Position numbers and translations under genes: made by a program. The notes below the pieces were generated by a model. That model ran no database searches, was not told where the DNA came from, and was given only the letters and a program-made list of their open reading frames with translations. Shown piece by piece: positions 8,528 through 16,847 of a stretch of 41,701 nt of DNA. Within the stretch, counting starts at the first letter, position 1; each line of letters opens with the position of its first letter. Source of the DNA: a virus; IMG/VR virus record IMGVR_UViG_3300042343_000421, positions 1 through 41,701 of that record; one strand, given 5' to 3'.

Positions 8528-9484
8528 TTAAGCTGTGTAATCCAAGTTAGTTTGATTTACTGTATATGGTCCAACAACAGGATATGTATTTGGTGATGGG
8601 GTAACACCTGTATCATATGCTAATCCATTATTAGGTAATTCACCTATAATATATTGAGCTGATCCAGTTAAGTTTGTTATAATAGAATTAGCAACAAAAT
8701 TTCCAGTAACATTTTCAAGCGTTAATATCTCATTATTTGCATTCCAACCAACAACGCTACCTCTTGCTGTAGATCTATCATATGAGTATCCTTGATAAAC
8801 GCTTTCTCCTAATGTGAAATTTCCGTTTCCAGTTGTAAGTTGATAATTTGCAATAGCGCTTGGAATATATATAAACGAATTTGCTTGTAAAATAGGTTTG
8901 TATTCTTGCGGTGGTTGAAAAATATAACTTCTGGCAGTAAATGTTAATGTTCTAAAAACAGACCTAACTGGAGAATCGTATGAACCAGTTGAATCTTCTT
9001 CTTCAGATTCACCATTAAAAGTTATTGGTACATTTTTTATTATTCCTGCTTCAGGAACCATTACAATTTTTAAATTGTAATCTGGAGTAAAATGCGATAA
9101 AATATACTCCATTATTTGATTAGCATCTTCAATATTTCTTGTATATAATACTAACTCCAAATTGAAATTATATGGTATAGGAGAATTTACATATACATCT
9201 CCAGTTCCAGCGCAACCCATTAATTTATTTGCACTATTTAATTTTCTACTAGCATCATATTCCATGTTAGTAAGACCGTATTCAATACGAGGAAGTGTAA
9301 TCTGTACTTTTTCGTGTTCAATATCTAATCTTTTAACATATTTTTCTTTATCGCCATAAATTATTGGTACGATAATTCTCTCAACTTCATTACCTTGTGC
9401 GTCATATTTTATAAATGGAATATCTTTAAATAAGCTTGCAAAGGCAATTGTAGTTTTTCTTATTGATTGTAATCTATAATTCAT
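8528..9484 (-). CDS. gp15: Proximal tail sheath stabiliser / tail terminator (gp15-like)
   Basis: Caps the head-proximal end of the tail and stabilises the sheath before joining the neck. The first ~200 of 318 residues (T4: 272) match gp15: MNYRLQSIRKTTIAFASLFKD, IIVPIIYGDKEKYVKRL and RIEYGLTNMEYDASRKLN. The C-terminal ~100 residues are an addition: at about 218-285 a module with GNGNFTLGESVYQGYSYD, a region of the form VxxWNANNEILTLENVTGNF, and TGSAQYIIGE. The same kind of module sits at the C-terminus of gp14 and of gp8 in this window. ATG at 9484 follows gp14 by 9 bases. Confidence 0.92.
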   Translation of the reverse strand: MNYRLQSIRKTTIAFASLFKDIPFIKYDAQGNEVERIIVPIIYGDKEKYVKRLDIEHEKVQITLPRIEYGLTNMEYDASRKLNSANKLMGCAGTGDVYVNSPIPYNFNLELVLYTRNIEDANQIMEYILSHFTPDYNLKIVMVPEAGIIKNVPITFNGESEEEDSTGSYDSPVRSVFRTLTFTARSYIFQPPQEYKPILQANSFIYIPSAIANYQLTTGNGNFTLGESVYQGYSYDRSTARGSVVGWNANNEILTLENVTGNFVANSIITNLTGSAQYIIGELPNNGLAYDTGVTPSPNTYPVVGPYTVNQTNLDYTA

Positions 9485-9493
9485 ATTTTACCT

Positions 9494-10360
9494 TTAATAT
9501 CTTAGGCTACCGTAACCATCAGAAGTATCAATAAATCCAGATACTTCATCAAAGATTGGTAAATTATCGAATTGTGATTCTCGTACTTTATTATCAACAA
9601 CTGTTAACGAATAATTTGAATTGCTAGTTGCTCCTGTTATATGTAATGCAGAAGTATTTGAGAATAATCCATTAACATTCATTATAGTTAATATTGAATT
9701 TGCTTTATCCCATGCAGCAACTTCAGCGTGTGCAGTATGATTATTTGCATCACCTTGATATATAGTTTCCCCAACAATATAATCGCCAGTTCCATCTTGT
9801 ACGTCAAGAATTGATTTTGATGCTTCAAGTAATTCAATCATATCAATACCTTCAATACCAGTATCAAGGCTTTCATCGTTATATTTGAATGGTTCAAGAG
9901 ATAACTCATAATAAAATGGTCTAATTCTTCCTAAAGTGTATAAATCTTTTGATGTGTTAACAAACTTAATTTCAAATAATTCCCCAGAATCTTTCATAAA
10001 AGGTATAAAAATTAAATTACCTTCTTTTGGAACTTCAAACTGATTATTTGTTCTCTTCATAAATTCTTTAAATGAGAACTGTATTTTGGTTTGATTTCTT
10101 ACTTCTAATCCAAATTTAGAAAAGAAGTCTTGTTCATCACCATAATCCATGGTATTGACTAAATACATGTCTAATTTATAAGCATCATCGAAATGCTTTA
10201 AAGGGTCATCTCCATATATCAAATCTCGCCCTTGGACGTTGGTATTTGGAATATAGTACCCACTGAAGCCTTGTATGTTTATCGCCTCGTTATAGAGATC
10301 CTCGATTAAATTAATCTCGACTGCAGGTTTACCATAATTTTGAAAATATTTGCTAGGCAT
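9494..10360 (-). CDS. gp14: Neck protein (gp14-like)
   Basis: With gp13 it forms the neck that seals the portal and connects the head to the tail. The 288 residues (T4: 256) begin MPSKYFQNYGKPAVEINLIE, followed by NIQGFSGYYIPN, a recognisable gp14 start, and have the FGLEVRNQTKIQFSFKEFMK block. The conserved part ends near residue 185. Residues ~188-257 form an added module (GTGDYIVGETIYQGDANN, then WDKANSILTIMNVNGLFSN) closely resembling one in gp15 and gp8. After it the typical gp14 end resumes (FDNLPIFDEVSGFID), so the module is inserted just before the C-terminus. It follows gp13 by 5 bases. Confidence 0.92.
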   Translation of the reverse strand: MPSKYFQNYGKPAVEINLIEDLYNEAINIQGFSGYYIPNTNVQGRDLIYGDDPLKHFDDAYKLDMYLVNTMDYGDEQDFFSKFGLEVRNQTKIQFSFKEFMKRTNNQFEVPKEGNLIFIPFMKDSGELFEIKFVNTSKDLYTLGRIRPFYYELSLEPFKYNDESLDTGIEGIDMIELLEASKSILDVQDGTGDYIVGETIYQGDANNHTAHAEVAAWDKANSILTIMNVNGLFSNTSALHITGATSNSNYSLTVVDNKVRESQFDNLPIFDEVSGFIDTSDGYGSLRY

Positions 10361-10365
10361 AAATT

Positions 10366-11112
10366 TTATCCAACCAAAAACGCAGGAGGTAATTCATACT
10401 TATCTGCCATTTCTGTTTCTAATCTTTGTATTTCTGACATAGCTTCATCAAAGGTTTCTTTTCCATTAAGAGTTAACCCACCTGGAAGTTGAATACCTCC
10501 AAATTTTTTCATATTATCCCCCCATTGACGTTTAAACAAAGAAGTAACATATTCTTTTAACCAACGGTCATTATATACACTTTCAAATGTTTCTGGATCA
10601 ATTGCTTTATAACCTTCAGCAACAACAGTCATACCTAATGGAGCTTGTAATGAACCCCATCCCCAATCCGGATATAATCTATGTGTATGTCTTTGAAATC
10701 TAATTGGAACATCTCCAGTAAACATTTCGCTTAGGTTTTGTAGATGTTGCATAGTAATAGAAAAATTAGTATATGATGTTGATGTAAAATCATATAATTC
10801 ATGCAAACGAAGTTGATACCTTAAATCAAACATATTATTTTTTGTAATAGTATCATTTAATGGAAAAATCTTAGTAATACCTAAGATTCCTGGATCTATT
10901 TTAAAATATCTTTGATTAATATCTTCTTGTGTTATTGTATGAACCCAGTAAAAAGATTCAGTTGCATCAAAATGATAATCTTGATAGAATTGAAGTGCAT
11001 CATCAATTCTATCTTCCAATTGGTCATCATCAACATTAATCTTTATTACTGGAGCACCTAATCTTCTTAGAGCATAATCTTTTAATTCATCTCTTGTTGT
11101 AACTTGAGCCAT
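10366..11112 (-). CDS. gp13: Neck protein (gp13-like)
   Basis: Head-completion neck component that binds the portal after packaging. The 248 residues (T4: 309) match the gp13 family: ELKDYALRRLGAPVIKINVD, a helix DRIDDALQFYQDYHFDAT, FKIDPGILGITKIFPLN, and a C-terminal WLKEYVTSLFKRQWGDNMKK helix. It is shorter than the T4 protein at the C-terminus. The ATG at 11112 comes 13 bases after the fibre gene's stop codon, with only a weak Shine-Dalgarno (AAAGGAA). Confidence 0.92.
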   Translation of the reverse strand: MAQVTTRDELKDYALRRLGAPVIKINVDDDQLEDRIDDALQFYQDYHFDATESFYWVHTITQEDINQRYFKIDPGILGITKIFPLNDTITKNNMFDLRYQLRLHELYDFTSTSYTNFSITMQHLQNLSEMFTGDVPIRFQRHTHRLYPDWGWGSLQAPLGMTVVAEGYKAIDPETFESVYNDRWLKEYVTSLFKRQWGDNMKKFGGIQLPGGLTLNGKETFDEAMSEIQRLETEMADKYELPPAFLVG

Positions 11113-11125
11113 TTAAGTAATTCCT

Positions 11126-14100
11126 TTAAATTAATGGGTATTCATATTGACCATTACCACCACCAGCATTAACAATATCTGAAGCTGTAACCCAAGAATA
11201 ATTTGTTCCATCATAATACAAATAACTAGGTACATTTGGCGCGTTTATAAATGAAGTTACGCTTGGTCCTAATTGGTATGGAATTTGTTTTGCAGTTCCT
11301 GCTACAATATTATTTGCAGTATTAGCTTGATTGTATGCGGAGTTAGCTTGATTGTATGCGGAGTTAGCTTGAACAAATGCAGCTTGACCTATCGTTTCGG
11401 TATTTGCTCTAGAAAATGCTGCTTGACCTATAGTTACTCCAGTGTTAGCAACTCCAAATGCTGCTTGTCCTATTGTAACGCCAGTGTTAGCAACTCCAAA
11501 TGCTGCTTGTCCGATGGTTTCTGTATTTGCTCTCGAAAACGCTGCAGTAGCAATTGTTACTCCAGTATTAGCTTGAGTAAACGCAGATGTAGCAATTGTT
11601 ACTCCAGTATTAGCTTGAGTAAACGCAGATGTAGCAATTGTCGTTCCAGTATTGGCTTGAACAAATGCAGCATTAGCAATTGTTACTCCAGTATTGGCTT
11701 GAACAAATGCAGCATTAGCAATTGTTACTCCAGTATTAGCTTGAGTAAACGCAGATGTAGCAATTGATACCCCAGTATTAGCTTGAGTAAATGCAGATGT
11801 AGCAATTGTCGTTCCAGTATTAGCTTGAGTAAATGCAGATGTAGCAATTGTCGTTCCAGTATTAGCTTGAGTAAATCCAGCAGTAGAAACTGTTACTCCA
11901 GTATTAGCTTGAGTAAATGCAGCAGTGGCAACTGTTACTCCAGTGTTTGCTCTATCGTGTGCATTACCAGTTAAGTTAATATAATACGTTCCTTGTTGTC
12001 CATCTAATAGATCACTATTAAGATTAGCTACAACTGTATTCGACACGACAGTAAATGGAGCAATACTAATAGGAGCAATAAAATTCGGAGAAAGTATGTT
12101 TGCGCTATTAGAAAATACTGTATTACCAGTTCCGGTTTTTGTTGACATCATTGCAAAAGTAATAACAGAATTATCACCTGTAGAAATTAATGTTCCTGTG
12201 TTGTTAGATAACGTTAATACTGCATTATTTGCATAAGCATTTGATTGAACTACTGTATTACCTGAAGTTGATCCATTAAATATAACAAACTTACCATTTG
12301 TTAATGCCAAGTTCTCAGAACTAGTCCATGCTGATAAACCTGCAATACTAGCCCAATTAAAAGTTTTATCTACAGTACCTTTAATTGTTATTCCGCCACC
12401 ATTTGCAGTAACATCTGTCACACCACCAATAATAGCTGCAAATGAACCTACAGTAAGATTGTTACCATTTGCAGTAATTTGTGTTGCAGAATCAACTGAA
12501 ATTATATATGCCCCTTGTGTAGGATTACCCGTACCACTATCTTTTCCAATAGTCATTCCAGGTATTAACCCAGAAGTACTGGTTGTTGTCATAACTCCAT
12601 TAGAAGTAGATAAAACAGTAAGCGTAATATTTTTGCTAGCAACATCAGCCAACGTTATATTTTTATCATCAACAGATAAAATATTGGTATTTATTGTAGT
12701 CGTTGTACCATTAATTGTTAAATTTCCGCCAACCGTAACGTCTCCGGCAAAAGAAGCTGAATTACTAAAAGTTACTGGGTTAGTAAATTTATTATTAATC
12801 AGATTACTTAAAAATGTATTCGCGCCATCTAATTCATTTTTTGTGGTAATTTTATAAAATGTTGTTGGGCTATCAACATCTCTTACTTGCCATTCTTTTC
12901 CTGCATTATACCATCTAAGTACAGCATTAGCTCCAGTATATAAAGTATTTGCTGATCTATTTACAATAATATTAGTATCTGGAGATACAGTAGAACCAGT
13001 ATTTGCTTGAAACAAATATTCATTTGAGTCTGATGTTGTAGAACCGAAATTGGTAATACCGCCAAGAACCTGTAAAGTTTTTACTGTTAATGTATTAGCG
13101 CTTACTTGTGGAATAGTAATTAAAGATTCTTTGTTATTTGAATACGATATGAACGTAGAATTTGCAAATCCTGAAAATGCATTAAGAGACACATTTGTAT
13201 TAGCAAGATCGCTTCTTATTGCAGTATTTACATCATTTAAATCTTTAGTTGATATTATTGGATAATATGAGTTATCTAAATTTTTAATTAATGCATTAGT
13301 TGTATTGATGAATACGTTAGAATTTGCTTGAAAAGAACTTGTAAATATATTCGAAGAAGAAATTACTGTATTACTTACAATAGATCCATTAGCGCTAATA
13401 GAAACCTTTTCGCTTGGATTTGAATATATTGTATTATAAAATACAACATTTCCAGAAACATTTGTGTTACCAGATAAGACAAATGTTCCAGATAAATTTG
13501 TAACTCCAGTTACTATTGTATTACCAGATAATTGTGTATTTCCTGTTACAGCAGTATTGCCAGAAATATTTGTATTTCCTGTTGCAACTGTATTACCAGA
13601 TAATCTATTATATCCAGAAATAAACGTATTACCAGATAATTGTGTATTACCAGAAAAAGAGGTATTACCTGTTGCAACTGTTGTGCCAGAAATGTTATTA
13701 TTCCCAGATATATTTGTATTACCTGTTGAAATTGTATTTCCGGATAATTGGGTGTTACCAGAAATAAAGGTATTTCCTGTTGCAACTGTTGTGCCAGAAA
13801 TGTTATTATTCCCAGATATATTTGTATTACCGGAAAAAGAGGTATTTCCAGTAACAACAGTGTTGCCAGTAACAAAAGTATTACCAGATACAAACGCTAT
13901 TCCTGATACTACAGTATTTCCCGATATATTTGTATTACCAGTAACAAAAGTGTTACCAGATACAAACGCTATTCCTGATATATTTGTATTTCCTGCTACA
14001 AAAGTGTTGCCGGTAACAAAAGTGTTGCCTGATACAAAAGTTATTCCCGATACTGCAGTATTACCAGATATGGTTGTATTTCCGGATACGTCAGTGGAGC

Positions 14101-15010
14101 CAGAAATATCTGTACTTCCGATTATTATAGTGTTTCCTGATACTAAAGTATTACCAGCAATATTTGTATTTCCTGAAATATTTGTATTTCCTGTTGAAAT
14201 TGTATTTCCAGATAATCTATTATTTCCCGATACTGCAGTATCTCCTGAAATTGCAATAATTCCATTTATTCCAGTATTTCCGTTTACTATTGTATTCCCT
14301 ACAATAATGGTATTTCCTGATACATTGGTATTACCAGCAATATTTGTATTACCTGTTACTATTGTATTACCAGATACTTGAGAATTACCTGTTACTATAG
14401 TATCACCAATAATGATAGTATTTCCTATTACTTTAGTATTTCCTGTGACTAAAGTATTACCAGATATATTTGTATTACCTGTTGAAATTGTATTTCCAGA
14501 TAAACGTATATTACCAGCGATATTTGTATTACCTGTAATATTTGTTAATCCGAAAACTGCTACATTTCCAATAAATGAAGAATTTCCTGTTGAAATTGTG
14601 TTACCTGTAATACTAACATTTCCAGTTAGTATTGTAGAATTTGCAACAGTAAGTTGATTATTTACTGTAGTATATCTTGAAAATGTATTAACAGAAGAAA
14701 TTGTTGTATTAGATTTTATTGCACCGTTAGCATTAATACTCACGGCAGAACTAATGTTAACGGTGTTGTAAATATTAACTGGTAGAGAAATTTCTACTGT
14801 TCTATTTGCCGCGCCATTAATTGTAACGTTACCAGCAAATAATGCTGAATTAGCAACATATAGTCCAATATTAGGAGAATTAATAGATAGTGTTCCACTA
14901 ACTTTTTCGTAGTCTCCATATTTTAAAGTATTGACTTCTGTTACTAGTTGATTAGTGGAAACTAACCAATGAGAAAATGTATTAGAATATGTAATCTGAG
15001 ATATGGCCAC
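11126..15010 (-). CDS. Long repeat-built fibre or whisker protein
   Basis: A 1294-residue elongated virion fibre. It opens with QITYSNTFSHWLVSTNQLVTE, like fibre N-termini in marine T4-like phages. Residues ~127-522 are about 65 consecutive six-residue repeats of the form (S/T)GNT-x-(I/V), which suggests a beta-helix or triple-stranded shaft. Next come a head-like middle part (GNLTINGTTTTINTNILSVDDKNITLADV) and, at ~1020-1235, a run of 14-residue repeats like ANTGVTIATSAFTQ. The C-terminus (NGQYEYPLI) has no recognisable intramolecular chaperone. The start is GTG at 15010 with AAAGGG upstream; a late promoter lies at 15043-15050. It sits where T4 has gp12/wac (short fibre/whisker), so host adhesion or a neck/baseplate fibre is inferred. 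No receptor-binding domain could be recognised. Confidence 0.85.
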   Translation of the reverse strand: MAISQITYSNTFSHWLVSTNQLVTEVNTLKYGDYEKVSGTLSINSPNIGLYVANSALFAGNVTINGAANRTVEISLPVNIYNTVNISSAVSINANGAIKSNTTISSVNTFSRYTTVNNQLTVANSTILTGNVSITGNTISTGNSSFIGNVAVFGLTNITGNTNIAGNIRLSGNTISTGNTNISGNTLVTGNTKVIGNTIIIGDTIVTGNSQVSGNTIVTGNTNIAGNTNVSGNTIIVGNTIVNGNTGINGIIAISGDTAVSGNNRLSGNTISTGNTNISGNTNIAGNTLVSGNTIIIGSTDISGSTDVSGNTTISGNTAVSGITFVSGNTFVTGNTFVAGNTNISGIAFVSGNTFVTGNTNISGNTVVSGIAFVSGNTFVTGNTVVTGNTSFSGNTNISGNNNISGTTVATGNTFISGNTQLSGNTISTGNTNISGNNNISGTTVATGNTSFSGNTQLSGNTFISGYNRLSGNTVATGNTNISGNTAVTGNTQLSGNTIVTGVTNLSGTFVLSGNTNVSGNVVFYNTIYSNPSEKVSISANGSIVSNTVISSSNIFTSSFQANSNVFINTTNALIKNLDNSYYPIISTKDLNDVNTAIRSDLANTNVSLNAFSGFANSTFISYSNNKESLITIPQVSANTLTVKTLQVLGGITNFGSTTSDSNEYLFQANTGSTVSPDTNIIVNRSANTLYTGANAVLRWYNAGKEWQVRDVDSPTTFYKITTKNELDGANTFLSNLINNKFTNPVTFSNSASFAGDVTVGGNLTINGTTTTINTNILSVDDKNITLADVASKNITLTVLSTSNGVMTTTSTSGLIPGMTIGKDSGTGNPTQGAYIISVDSATQITANGNNLTVGSFAAIIGGVTDVTANGGGITIKGTVDKTFNWASIAGLSAWTSSENLALTNGKFVIFNGSTSGNTVVQSNAYANNAVLTLSNNTGTLISTGDNSVITFAMMSTKTGTGNTVFSNSANILSPNFIAPISIAPFTVVSNTVVANLNSDLLDGQQGTYYINLTGNAHDRANTGVTVATAAFTQANTGVTVSTAGFTQANTGTTIATSAFTQANTGTTIATSAFTQANTGVSIATSAFTQANTGVTIANAAFVQANTGVTIANAAFVQANTGTTIATSAFTQANTGVTIATSAFTQANTGVTIATAAFSRANTETIGQAAFGVANTGVTIGQAAFGVANTGVTIGQAAFSRANTETIGQAAFVQANSAYNQANSAYNQANTANNIVAGTAKQIPYQLGPSVTSFINAPNVPSYLYYDGTNYSWVTASDIVNAGGGNGQYEYPLI
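11305..11955 (-). repeat. Tandem 42-bp coding repeats in the fibre gene
   Basis: About ten consecutive 42-bp units encode ANT-G-V/T-T-I-A-T-S/A-A-F-T/V-Q, followed by a few shorter variants (ANTETIGQAAFGV, ANSAYNQ). Neighbouring units are nearly identical at the DNA level, for example the cores at about 11553-11636 and 11795-11875. All keep the reading frame, so copy number could vary without breaking the gene. Confidence 0.85.
13445..14630 (-). repeat. Array of about 65 18-bp hexapeptide-coding repeats
   Basis: Uninterrupted six-residue periodicity (SGNTNI, TGNTIV, AGNTNV, SGIAFV and so on) over roughly 1.2 kb. Units are degenerate in sequence but strictly in phase; some longer blocks recur almost exactly, such as the pair at about 13670-13740 and 13780-13850, which points to internal duplication. 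Confidence 0.85.
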
Positions 15011-15042
15011 TTGTAATTCCCTTTAAATAATTTTTTTACCTA

Positions 15043-15050
15043 TATTTATA
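15043..15050 (-). promoter_or_regulatory. T4-type late promoter for the fibre gene
   Basis: TATTTATA on the plus strand, TATAAATA on the minus strand, overlaps the stop codon of the 78-residue gene (15046-15048) and lies 33 bases before the GTG start of the fibre gene. It could start a transcript carrying the fibre, neck and terminase genes. Confidence 0.7.
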
Positions 15051-15282
15051 AATTAGGTTTTATAAATTGTAGTAAAATATTTTTAATATCTTTAATGTCT
15101 GTTTTTAATTCTTCCAATTCAGTTTTGACATTAGTTAGATCTTCTTCCATATTATTTATTAGCATATTTTTTCTTCTATTTATTTTATACTGTTCTAAAG
15201 AAGATAAATCTGTATTTAATATAGCTTTAGAGGCTGGATCTTTAACCCAGCCTTCTACATTTTCAATTTTTAACTTTTCCAT
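15046..15282 (-). CDS. Small coiled-coil protein of the baseplate/fibre cluster
   Basis: A 78-residue protein of unknown function. The N-terminal half has VKDPASKAILNTDLSSLEQYK, a pattern I associate with small conserved ORFs of marine T4-like phages. The C-terminal half (MEEDLTNVKTELEELKTDI and onward) has heptad spacing of Leu/Ile/Val and is probably a coiled coil. The start ATG overlaps the stop of the 513-residue gene as TAATG, so it is translationally coupled. A structural linker or an assembly factor for the adjacent fibre are both possible; this is inference from position and the coiled coil only. Confidence 0.75.
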   Translation of the reverse strand: MEKLKIENVEGWVKDPASKAILNTDLSSLEQYKINRRKNMLINNMEEDLTNVKTELEELKTDIKDIKNILLQFIKPNL

Positions 15283-16823
15283 TATACTGTAGCGATAGCT
15301 CTTAGATTTTTAATAGTAGGAATTACTGTTGAATTATCTGAATAGAATACTACTTTGATTGCAAGTTGATTAAATGTATTATATTCAGCTCCACCCGAAT
15401 AATATACAATATTTAAATCTTCGTATGTTTCTTGCGCATATTCATCAGATAAAAGTGCAGGAGTTTCAGTTGTTTTTTTCGTCATTCTATACCAACGAGA
15501 ATCCGAAAATGCAACGCTTGCATCATATCTGTTTAAAATTCTATAGAAAATTTCAATTTCAGTTCCAATTGGTTTATTAACATCAACGTAAACTGTAATA
15601 CCATCAGCATCAAATCCTTCATTTAATACAACAGGTCTGGTCATATATTTGGCAAAAGCTTCTATACCATTTTTTGATGGAGGCAACAATTCTGCATCAG
15701 ATATTTCAGTAGAATATGGATCAATATAATTTCTAGTTAATGTAACACCAGCACGCGTATCGATTGTAGGAGTTACTTTTGAATTAGTATTTGTTAGCTC
15801 AACCGTAAACGTTAATCCGTCAGTAATGTTTAATGATGATGTGTATGGGGATATTACTCTAGAATTAATTGGAGTTTGAATTGTTGTCATAACATCAGTG
15901 TTAAATTTATTAACGCTGGCTGTTGAATTACTAATATATGCAATTTCATTGATTTGTGATGTTGTGACGTTTAAATTTAATTCGTCATATGGAAAATCAA
16001 CATCTTGTTTTGGTATATTAAATGTTATTGATTCTGTTCCAACTGCAAATTCTGCTCTATTTATTTCAAAGCATAAATCTTTTGTTGGGTCAATAACCCA
16101 AGATTCTCCTTGACTAGAATAAATAAAGTCCCCCAAATACGGATTAGAAAGTATATTTCCTGATACAAGAGTAGGTTTTCCGCTTTCGCTAATATAAACT
16201 TCATAATTTTTAGAATTTGTTGTTAATGTAAAACAATAATACGCGCCTTCAGCACCAGGTCCTCCAGATGACAAATATACTGGATATTCAAATTCAAACT
16301 CTCTTTTTGACAATTGGTCTGAAGGATTGGTTAATGGTGCTGGATCCCAAATTTTTCTTTCTGCAGCAGTAACTAATATATTGGGTAATGGTTGTACAGT
16401 TGTTGACCCTAATGGGAGCGCATCTGATGGAATACCATTAACTAATGGTCTAATATCAAGAGTAAGCGTTGCCGATTCGTCTTCAATAGCGGTGAACACT
16501 GCAATAGAAGATATATAGATACCATATTCATTACCCTTTTTCGGTATATAAAATGTCTGTCCAATATAATTGTTTTGCGGTATTGTTAGAGCAGATTTTG
16601 AATGATCTATGCTATAGGTTTTGTCAAATTCAGTATCAAATAACGTAGAACCTGTGCTCATATCCCAATTTGAATTACTAATTAATGTTGTCCAATATTC
16701 AACTTCTTCTGGTCTAAATTTAGGCGTACCAGATGGTGCACCATCTGGTAACGTTCTTCGTTTTATATATTCTGAATTTGTAAATTTTAATTGAACTTTA
16801 CTTCTAATTTCATCTTTTGTCAT
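15282..16823 (-). CDS. Virion structural protein, probably baseplate periphery
   Basis: A 513-residue protein, mostly beta-rich and without membrane segments. Its C-terminus (FNQLAIKVVFYSDNSTVIPT then IKNLRAIA) resembles the ends of structural proteins coded beside DUF4815 proteins in marine T4-like phages. The middle part has Thr/Ser-rich strands (LNITDGLTFTVELTNTNSKV) and an aromatic ESWVIDPTKDLCFEI segment. It occupies the slot of T4 gp9-gp11, between the wedge genes and the fibre/neck genes, so a role in anchoring fibres at the baseplate rim is inferred. I see no direct similarity to T4 gp9, gp10 or gp11. It is preceded by a near-consensus late promoter at 16859-16866. Confidence 0.72.
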   Translation of the reverse strand: MTKDEIRSKVQLKFTNSEYIKRRTLPDGAPSGTPKFRPEEVEYWTTLISNSNWDMSTGSTLFDTEFDKTYSIDHSKSALTIPQNNYIGQTFYIPKKGNEYGIYISSIAVFTAIEDESATLTLDIRPLVNGIPSDALPLGSTTVQPLPNILVTAAERKIWDPAPLTNPSDQLSKREFEFEYPVYLSSGGPGAEGAYYCFTLTTNSKNYEVYISESGKPTLVSGNILSNPYLGDFIYSSQGESWVIDPTKDLCFEINRAEFAVGTESITFNIPKQDVDFPYDELNLNVTTSQINEIAYISNSTASVNKFNTDVMTTIQTPINSRVISPYTSSLNITDGLTFTVELTNTNSKVTPTIDTRAGVTLTRNYIDPYSTEISDAELLPPSKNGIEAFAKYMTRPVVLNEGFDADGITVYVDVNKPIGTEIEIFYRILNRYDASVAFSDSRWYRMTKKTTETPALLSDEYAQETYEDLNIVYYSGGAEYNTFNQLAIKVVFYSDNSTVIPTIKNLRAIATV

Positions 16824-16847
16824 AAGAAAACCTTTTTATTCCTTGTA

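Noticed and set aside
11305-11955. CRISPR-like regular repeats
   Set aside because: The 42-bp units are contiguous, in frame and translate to a fibre repeat; there are no unique spacers and no cas genes.
11273-11974. Cys/Ser-rich plus-strand ORFs opposite the 42-bp repeats
   Set aside because: These are shadows of the fibre's tandem repeats; composition is an artefact of reading the repeat antisense.
13464-14381. Long plus-strand ORF (305 codons) opposite the fibre repeats
   Set aside because: It is the mirror of the 18-bp hexapeptide-coding repeats: a repeat with no stop in one antisense phase stays open throughout. The product is a monotonous VLPDT-type repeat with no ribosome site or promoter.
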